From assembly GCA_023053545.1 (NCBI GenBank), contig JAKZAN010000002.1, forward strand, positions 12,644,790 through 12,708,789: DNA of 64,000 nt. The letters are read 5' to 3'. Shown here one piece after another: positions 57,574 to 64,000 of this stretch. This DNA is from Lepidurus packardi (Eukaryota; Arthropoda; Branchiopoda; Notostraca; Triopsidae). The notes beneath the pieces are model-generated. The model made no database searches, was not told the DNA's origin, and worked only from the letters and a program-made list of their open reading frames with translations. Numbering within the stretch: position 1 is the first letter of the stretch; the number at the start of each line of letters is the position of its first letter. Made by a program: the position numbers and the translations under genes.

Positions 57574-57747
57574 GGCTGCTTTCGTTCCCTGCATTAGCTC
57601 GAAACCAGCGAATAAAGGGAGGAGAGGCGTCTGAGCAAGCCAAGTTTTCATTGTTGGTCCTTACAGAAAGAAGCAGTGAGTGATTACAAAGCTTCCAGAT
57701 TGTTCTCAACAGTCAAAATTTGAATATTTTCTCACTTTAGGTCCGTA

Positions 57748-58314
57748 ATGTCTGTCTTGCCGTTGATTTTTGGCTACCGCGACCCTGTGCGCGGAATGTG
57801 GCGAGAAGTTGAGCGTCCTTTACGTCTTTTTGACCAGTATTTTGCGATGGGGCTTGACAGCGACGACATGTTACCCTTATACAACAGTTATATACTCCGC
57901 CCAAGGAATCAAGGTGCCGTAGCTCGTAGCGGACTCTCGGAAGTCACTATTGAGAAGGATAAATTCCAAGTGAACCTGGACGTCGCTCATTTCAATCCCG
58001 AAGAAATTGTCGTCAAGACTGCTGACAATTTCGTTGTTGTGGAAGGAAAACATGAGGTATATAAGGGTGCAATCATTAGCTTCATTTCTGGGGTATTGAC
58101 CATGGTTTTGTGACCTTAGGAGAAAGCTGATGAACACGGTTACGTTTTCCGCCATTGTTGTCGCCGTTATGCGATTCCTGAAGGAGTAGACCCTGAACAG
58201 ATTACCTGCCAATTGACCCCTGATGGCGTACTAACGCTTAACGCTCCTCGAACTCCTAAAGCTGTTGCTAATGAACGTGTCGTCCCTATTCAATCGGTTG
58301 AAAACCTAGCGTAG
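57748..58314 (+). CDS. Small heat shock protein (alpha-crystallin family)
   Basis: ATP-independent chaperone that binds unfolding proteins as oligomers. Exons 57748-58056 and 58120-58314; 167 aa. The N-terminal region contains MSVLPLIFGYRDP and GMWREVERPLRLFDQYF. The alpha-crystallin domain starts near residue 65 with VTIEKDKFQVNLDVAHFNPE and EIVVKTADNFVVVEGKHEEK, continues with HGYVFRHCCRRYAIPEGVDP and ends DGVLTLNAPR. A C-terminal extension holds RVVPIQ, the I-x-I-like anchor. An intron within the crystallin domain is placed after HE. A heat shock element and TATA box lie upstream, so heat induction is likely. Confidence 0.94.
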
Positions 58315-58552
58315 CCCTTACTAACTAAGTCTATTGTGTTCTAATGCTTCCTAATGCTGGTTCACACTAGTAAAATTACTCTGTCACAGATGTGTATGTT
58401 AATTCTTTTCGTAAACCTCCAAGATCCCTAGAACTTAAATCCCAAGAGATCTTCAATGTGAAGCTTTGTTAAAATTGTTAATGTGTTAAAATTGAGTCAA
58501 AGTATTGGGTAGAAATGTGTAATTTTCATAAAACAATTTGGTACTAAATCTT

Positions 58553-59527
58553 TCAATTTGGAATTTCTCTATCATCCAAATCCATATCAGGTAACTCTCC
58601 AAAGCCGCAGACTAAATCTCCAGCTTCCTCTTCAGTTCTGCTTAGAGGAACTGTTTCAACTTCTGGGGTTTCTTCGTTTGAATCTTGGGAGATGTACAGC
58701 ATTCCCGCCAATTCCGCACGATCAACATCCGGTTTAGGATACCCGACTTTGCGAAACGCCATACAATGAACATGCCGCAGTTTTTCATAAGAAACACGTC
58801 GAAAACCTAATATTTCGAGGGCAATTCGCCAGCTTTTCATCCCTTTAGCATTCGCTGTGGCGTGTTTAGAATCTGGAGTGACGATAAGCAGCAATCCTTC
58901 GTACTTTAAAACGTCATAAGCTTTTGTACAACATACAAGTCGTTGTCCAGTCGAAGGTAGGTACTCTAATAGTAAGGAGAAGATCACAGCGTTATATGTG
59001 AGCACAGGAAGACTTTCTACAGTTCTAAGAGAAGGATTCAGACGAAGATTCGGTTCTAGCTCCACGTTCAGAAAATCGCATTGCCAAACGCTTTCTACAG
59101 CCGGTGACAGGTCAATTCCCAATACGTCCAGTTCCTCGAACTTTGAAAAGGGATTATAGCAACTTCCAACATCTAAAACCGTCAATGGCTTCGATAAATC
59201 TTGTAATTCTTGCGTAAAAAGCGGCTGAATTCCAAGCTTCGTGTCTTTTAACCGCGCCGTTTCGATACCTCCTAGGAAAAAGTATTCGAATATGACGTTT
59301 TTGATCCATAAGATCCTTGACGTCTGCGGATCAGTCGAAGATAGCATTTCCCAGTAAGAATCTGCAAGACAGTGCATAGATTTGGCGTATTTTTGTAAAG
59401 TAATGGTATCTTGACAGTGTTTCGCCCAAACTTGGTTAGCATCTTGCGTTTGCTTCAAACCGTGCCGTAACTTTTTATGCACATCCTTAATAAACGTCGC
59501 TAAATCATTTCGTTCCGTTTCGGCCAT
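58553..59527 (-). CDS. samtor: SAMTOR / BMT2 homologue, S-adenosylmethionine sensor
   Basis: Class I methyltransferase-fold protein. In animals SAMTOR binds GATOR1-KICSTOR and releases it when SAM binds, linking methionine supply to mTORC1. Single exon; 324 aa from the Met at 59527 (MAETERNDLATF). An in-frame Met at 59590 adds 21 hydrophobic residues not expected in the family. The N-terminal helical region has WAKHCQDTITLQKYAKSM. The SAM site is seen as LTVLDVGSCYNPFSKFEELD, VLGIDLSPAVESVWQCDFLN. Further family blocks: FSLLLEYLPS, GLLLIVTPDS, MKSWRIALEILGFRR, HCMAFRK, GMLYISQD and an acidic GFGELPD end. Divergent from RpL28, convergent with sHSP (238 bp between stops). Confidence 0.92.
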   Translation of the reverse strand: MAETERNDLATFIKDVHKKLRHGLKQTQDANQVWAKHCQDTITLQKYAKSMHCLADSYWEMLSSTDPQTSRILWIKNVIFEYFFLGGIETARLKDTKLGIQPLFTQELQDLSKPLTVLDVGSCYNPFSKFEELDVLGIDLSPAVESVWQCDFLNVELEPNLRLNPSLRTVESLPVLTYNAVIFSLLLEYLPSTGQRLVCCTKAYDVLKYEGLLLIVTPDSKHATANAKGMKSWRIALEILGFRRVSYEKLRHVHCMAFRKVGYPKPDVDRAELAGMLYISQDSNEETPEVETVPLSRTEEEAGDLVCGFGELPDMDLDDREIPN

Positions 59528-60092
59528 TTGAAGCCTTATTTGAATGCCCAAATTTTTAAATACAAACAATACACATGTAACTGTCTTCACACTATTGGTG
59601 CCTTCATTGTGATAAAACGCGAAGGCGTAACGTGAAATGGTACTAAGAAATGGCGCATTCTAGGGACCGAGTTAAAGCGTACATTTGGATCTTGGTAGCC
59701 CTATTCGCTTTCCTTTAGCTGTATTGGTGTTTTTACGTGGGATATTTCTTGAGGTATGGGTTCATATTCGGTTAATCAAGTGCTAAAGCCACGAAAAATG
59801 TTGAATTTTCTGTGTAATGAATTAATTAGACAGTTTTCCATGTGAAGTTTATCGATGGATTCAGTTTATTTCAGGAGTTTTGCATCTGTTTTCTAGATCA
59901 GTCCGGCACATGTGCACGCTATGTCCCTAACATAACGGGCGAACGCGTGCAACGTTTACAAATAGTCTGAATTTTGATTTGTGTAGACAGTTAATCCCCT
60001 AGATATTTGCTGGCGTGTAGGCTAGATTTAGTTACTGGGTGAATTGTTTGTTTAATTTTCGTTTTATTTGTGTTTGCAGGAAATCTTCCACC
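59528..60092. other. Divergent promoter of SAMTOR and RpL28
   Basis: Contains the SAMTOR leader, a TTATCGATGG element near 59848 (close to TATCGATA) and the RpL28 leader with an intron whose acceptor is at 60078-60079 (TTTGCAG). No other gene. Confidence 0.6.
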
Positions 60093-60977
60093 ATGTCTGC
60101 CGATTTGCAATGGCTCCTCATCAAGAACAACAGCTCCTTCATAGTGAAGAAGCGCAATATCAACCAGCCGTTCAGTCTTGTAGGTATTTCAGACAACGTT
60201 TCCCAACAAGTTAAAACTCACGACTTTCGTTTCTAGGAACCATTGAACTTGACTTCTCGTCATAACTTCCGTCAGAACACCTTGGTCCACAAGAAATCTG
60301 TCGGAGTCATTCCCGCTAAGGATAACAAGGGCTTCGTTACTGTCCTCAAGTCCTCCAAGAACTCCGTAATTAGTTTCCAAACCCTTTCAAACTATAATTC
60401 TACTCGTTTATGATGCTTACACCAAGATCTTTGATGTCCATGATTTACAAACTTGTTCCTGATGCCCTTTTGGATCCGTTAAACGAAGTTCACCAGAAGG
60501 TTGGAATAATTGTCCTAATTTTCGTTCATTTCTGTCCTATAGTTCAAGCCCCGCAAGAATTTCGTCAAGATCCAGACCAAATCCGGCCCACGACGATCCT
60601 TGTCCAAGTTGCACAACATGATTGTCAAGGCTGGATACCGCAGAGACTTGAAACAGGTGAATATTTCACTTTATTTCTGAAAAATGTCTTGAATTACAGA
60701 AAAGAAAAAGCGGAACCAAAAAGCCATATGATGGTTACACCAAGATCGTTGATTCCTATGATTTAAACTCTGTTACTGATGGCGGTTAAGCTTTCCTAAC
60801 TTCGAACAGCAAAAGATTAATAATATGATATATAATATTTATTTTATGATTATTTTCTAATATTTTTTTTTTTTTTCGTTACTTGTTCAGTCTGCGTTGA
60901 AGCGTGCGTCTGCCATCTTGCGAGCCCAGAAAGTTCGCCAGCCCAAGAAAGGCCGCCCAGCTAAGAAAACCGATTAA
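60093..60977 (+). CDS. RpL28: Ribosomal protein L28 (eL28)
   Basis: Protein of the large ribosomal subunit. Coding exons 60093-60179, 60237-60365, 60543-60656, 60891-60977; 138 aa, one longer than human. Begins MSADLQWLLIKNNSSFIVKK. Family blocks: NFRQNTLVHKKSVGVIPAKD, KGFVTVLKSSKN, KPRKNFVKIQTKSGPRRSLS, KLHNMIVKAGYRRDLKQ, and the basic end ASAILRAQKVRQPKKGRPAK. The leader is spliced, as common for ribosomal protein genes. AATAAA lies near 61000. Introns 3 and 4 each hold a C/D box snoRNA-like sequence. Confidence 0.97.
60410..60462 (+). ncRNA. C/D box snoRNA, SNORD24-like, intron copy 1
   Basis: C box ATGATGC at 60410, guide ACACCAAGATC followed by D'-like TTTGA, C' TCATGATT, and D box CTGA at 60459-60462. 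The ten bases CACCAAGATC are complementary to GATCTTGGTG, the conserved 28S rRNA site targeted by U24. The terminal stem is weak, so processing may differ from copy 2. Confidence 0.6.
60723..60783 (+). ncRNA. C/D box snoRNA, SNORD24-like, intron copy 2
   Basis: C box ATGATGG at 60728-60734, guide ACACCAAGATC just before GTTGA (D'), C' TATGATT, D box CTGA at 60776-60779. GCCAT (60723-60727) pairs with ATGGC (60779-60783) as terminal stem. By the plus-five rule the D' guide would direct methylation of the C in GATCTTGG of 28S rRNA, as for U24. Lies in the next intron of RpL28. Confidence 0.7.
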
Positions 60978-61046
60978 GTTGTAAAACAGCGTTTGTGGAA
61001 ATAAAACTCTTGGCTGTCACCTTTTTTCGTATTATTTAAACAAAAT

Positions 61047-64000
61047 TTATTCAATTTTCAAATTCTTAAGCATCATTTCGGGATCCACAAACTCTTGCTT
61101 CGTCTTAACATTGAGCTGCAACAAAGCTTGATGATACGAAGATTTGCTCAGCTCCTTTTTCCGTTTCAAAAATGTGAAATCCTTTTCTTGTGGATAACAG
61201 TAGAGAATCTCGTTGAGTTCTTGCTCAATTTGGTGCGAGACAATCGTGAGAAAGTGTTGTTTTAAACTGACGAGCGTTTCTTTTCGTAGCGCTTTATCTC
61301 GACAAACAAAATTAACCAGCAGTAATCCTAAACAGAAAGTAAGAAAACCAAAAACTCTCCGATTTTAATTCATTTCCTTCATTTTTTTAAACATTTTATA
61401 GCTTACCTTCTGGTTTCAAACACGCTTTAACTTGATCCAAGAACGCCGAGTCTAAAAACGCAGGCGGAGGACAACTAATTCCCACCGACGAGTCTTTATT
61501 ATCAACGTCGATCAAAATAGCGTAATATTCCCGACCTATGATAAGAAATTCCATACTTGATTGATCTATTTTGAAGGAATATCGAGTTTTACCTTTAGTT
61601 ATCGCGTCACTGACGTAGGTTAAACCATCTTGGACCACAACTTTGAGTCTTTGATCTTGTTTGAAGCCAAAAAACTTGGTCGCAGCTTCAACAATAGCAG
61701 GATCAATATCTACTGCTTCAATGGCGCGCTAAAATAGCCAAATTAACCAAACAAACGCACCTTTATATAAAAAAAAGGAGTTTCTCGGAGTTTACTTCAG
61801 GAAAATGCTTGTGAAGGAAGGCAGACAATGCTCCTCCACCTAACCCAATTACTAGAATTGGGCTACTGTCAGCTGGATTACGTTCCCAAGCTAAACCAGC
61901 TGTCATAGAAACGTGGTGGTGGCACGCCAAATGGTTTAAATCCACTCTGTCTACAGAAATTATGGAAAAATTGGTTGAACGCATGTTTCTTTTTCAGATT
62001 TGGGAGGTTAGGAAGGTTTACGATGTTAATACTTTTGACGATTCGCGCTTCCGATTGAATTACGTTGGGATTCGACAAGAAAATCAGCCTCCGGAATGAT
62101 TGGTCTGCTCGATCTGGATCTTGGACGTCTTCGATCAAGAATTTGCCTGACAAAGGAGACACTCCTTCATGTACCAACTTCCGATTTCCAATATCCGAAC
62201 CAATAGACAAGAAAGGAATCTGAAATGAAAGAATTGGATCAAGTTTCGTTCGAATATTTCGAACCTAAATTTATCAATTTCGGTATTGGATTGTTTACTT
62301 GGTAGCTGCTTGGTGTTCCGGTAGGTTTCAAGGCGGCAACAGTTTCAGCTAATTCCTCTTGGATGCTTTGTAAGTTCGAATGGTCGTGGCCTCGGTTCAA
62401 ACGCACTACTACGAGCCGTTGAAAATCGGCAGAATCAGTTAACTGTTTCCTTCCATCAGGAGTTGAGAAAAGCCATTCAGTTTCCCTACCACGCAACACA
62501 CATTTAGTGACATTGTCTAATAAAAGGAAACTAAAATCTCGAATTTTCGGTGAATTTTTAGCTTTTTAGGTTTCAAATGTGACTCAATGTGTTTCAAATG
62601 TGACTCAATGTGATTCAAATGTGACTCAATGTGACTCTATGTGACTCAATGTGATTCAAATGTGACTCAATGTGATTCAATGTGACTCGATGTGATTCAA
62701 TGTGACTCGATGTGATTCAATGTGACTCAATGTGATTCAAATGTGACTCAATGTGATTCAAATGTGACTCAAATGTGATTCAAATGTGACTCAATGTGAC
62801 TATGTGATTCAAATGTGACTCAATGTGATTCAAATGTGACTCAATGTGATTCAATGTGATTCAAATGTGACTCAATGTGATTCAAATGTGACTCAAATGT
62901 GATTCAAATGTGACTCAATGTGACTCAATGTGATTCAAATGTGACTCAATGTGATTCAAATGTGGCTCAATGTGATTCAATGTGACTCGATGTGATTCAA
63001 TGTGACTCAATGTGATTCAAATGTGACTCAATGTGATTCAAATGTGACTCAAATGTGATTCAAATGTGACTCAATGTGACTCAATGTGATTCAAATGTGA
63101 CTCAATGTGATTCAAATGTGGCTCAATGTGAATGAAATGTGACTCAATGTGATTCAAATGTGACTCAATGTGATTCAAATGTGGCTCAATGTGATTCAAA
63201 TGTGACTCAATGTGATTCAAATGTGACTCAATGTGATTCAAATGTGACTCAATGTGAATCAATGTGACTTTTTAGGTTTTAAGAACTTGAATGAAGAGAT
63301 GTAAATGAATAGAGAATGTACCTTCCTTGAGGTACGATAAAGGCGGCGAAGATGTTGGAAGACTTGGTTGTGTTTCGATCCACAATGTAAAGGGTATAAC
63401 GGGGAAACTCGGACGTTTGATTCGGACTCATCAAGTCCAATTTGAAGTTATCTTTGTCAAAGTCTTTCTTGGAAATTTGGTTGCGTAATAACGCAAATTG
63501 CTGGACGCTTTTAATCCGCTCTAATAATTCGGCAGGCGAGGACAGTTTTATGGAGGTTTCTTGTGAAGGAGCAAATTCTATGACCTGAAAATGCGAGATA
63601 AAAAGAGGCAATCAATCTTGAGGCTGAAAAGGAGTTTTTATTCCAGGTTTTTACAGGCGCCACGTTGGGCATCTTTCGGAATTTGGTACAGACAATGACG
63701 AAGACGGGGAAAGGACTGGTTTCTTCTGCGTCGACTGCCATTCTGCCTTTCGCTTTCTTCTGGGGCTTGGAAACATGATCTTCTGCATCAGCGCAGCGAC
63801 ACACTCGGATCATCCAACCTTCCCGATGACTCCAGTGGACGAGCATCTGTGCGATATGCTCTTGAAATAAGGAGATGCAAATGTAACGTCCGCCAATGCG
63901 CAAAACGCGTCCAACTTCCTAAAGAATACAATTCCATAATAAAACAGACAGAAACTCGATTTCAGAAAACTCGGAACTAACCGAAAGTAAGACGAGAGCT
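61047..64000 (-). CDS. mettl13: METTL13 homologue (eEF1A methyltransferase), 3' part; 5' end outside window
   Basis: Two-domain methyltransferase; in mammals it methylates the N-terminus and Lys55 of eEF1A. Exons from the right edge: 63982->64000, 63655-63918, 63322-63584, 62299-62485, 62033-62219, 61796-61950, 61593-61728, 61407-61535, 61047-61327; phases all agree. N-terminal domain end: EVGRVLRIGGRYICISLFQEH and REGWMIRVCRC. Middle: AAFIVPQGRETEWLFS, PLSGKFLIEDVQD, RRLIFLSNPNVIQSEARIVK. C-terminal domain: LACHHHVSMTAGL, ILVIGLGGGALSAFLHKHFP, AIEAVDIDPAIVEAATKFFG, LIDVDNKD, ISCPPPAFLD. It ends with a lysine-rich segment. The intron between 62485 and 63322 is filled by a minisatellite. The stop lies 69 bp from the RpL28 stop. 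Confidence 0.93.
62577..63270. repeat. Minisatellite of TGTGACTCAATGTGATTCAA in METTL13 intron
   Basis: About 690 bp of units of 10 or 11 bp (TGTGACTCAA, TGTGATTCAAA), grouped in pairs of about 21 bp and in larger blocks (62700-62790 resembles 62995-63070). It leaves a frame reading HIESHLN repeats on the minus strand, which is not a gene. Confidence 0.95.

Noticed and set aside
57356..57709. 117-aa minus-strand frame before the sHSP gene
   Set aside because: Overlaps the sHSP promoter, TATA box and leader exon; no resemblance to a known family.
62577..63270. CRISPR-like array
   Set aside because: Units are contiguous with no unique spacers, the genome is eukaryotic, and it lies in an intron.

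Overview
The window looks like nuclear DNA of an arthropod, most likely a crustacean. Reasons: about 13 Rebers-Riddiford cuticle genes, a local expansion of clan-2 (CYP2-like) cytochrome P450 genes (insects keep few clan-2 P450s), short GT-AG introns mostly 50-110 nt, AT-rich spacers, TATA-driven cuticle genes and LINE 3' ends. The species cannot be fixed from the sequence alone. All gene models were assembled by hand from splice sites and reading phase.

Region 1 (1-20,550): an array of P450 genes on + facing cuticle genes on -. P450-1 (626-2723) and P450-2 (6470-8566) lie in a ~5.84 kb tandem duplication, each followed by a short cuticle gene (A, C). Cuticle genes B, D and E are separated by decayed P450 exons. 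P450-3 and P450-4 (15119-20177) follow, with only stumps or a lone terminal exon of their cuticle partners.

Region 2 (20,370-45,150): two inverted arms of longer cuticle genes. The left arm (F, G, H) is on - and the right arm (I-M) on +; between them lies P450-5 (28747-31986). Each unit of the arms carries a cuticle gene, a short tandem repeat and a decayed P450, so the whole 45 kb seems to derive from one P450-cuticle pair copied many times, with P450s dying in the arms while cuticle genes stay intact. In each arm one cuticle gene is followed by a second, intact terminal exon, which suggests alternative last exons.

Region 3 (46,056-64,000): single-copy conserved genes. These are a Mut-7/Nibbler (EXD3) exonuclease with a one-base frame break, an alpha-1,3-fucosyltransferase whose stop lies 3 bp from that of EXD3, a CIZ1/matrin-type zinc-finger protein, a small heat shock protein with a heat shock element, SAMTOR, ribosomal protein L28 with two SNORD24-like C/D box snoRNAs in its introns, and the 3' part of METTL13. 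Several introns and spacers here hold satellites or splice-site-bearing duplications.

Functionally, region 1-2 supplies secreted chitin-binding cuticle proteins plus ER-anchored monooxygenases of unknown substrate. Region 3 is housekeeping: small-RNA trimming, glycosylation, stress response, SAM sensing, translation and eEF1A methylation.
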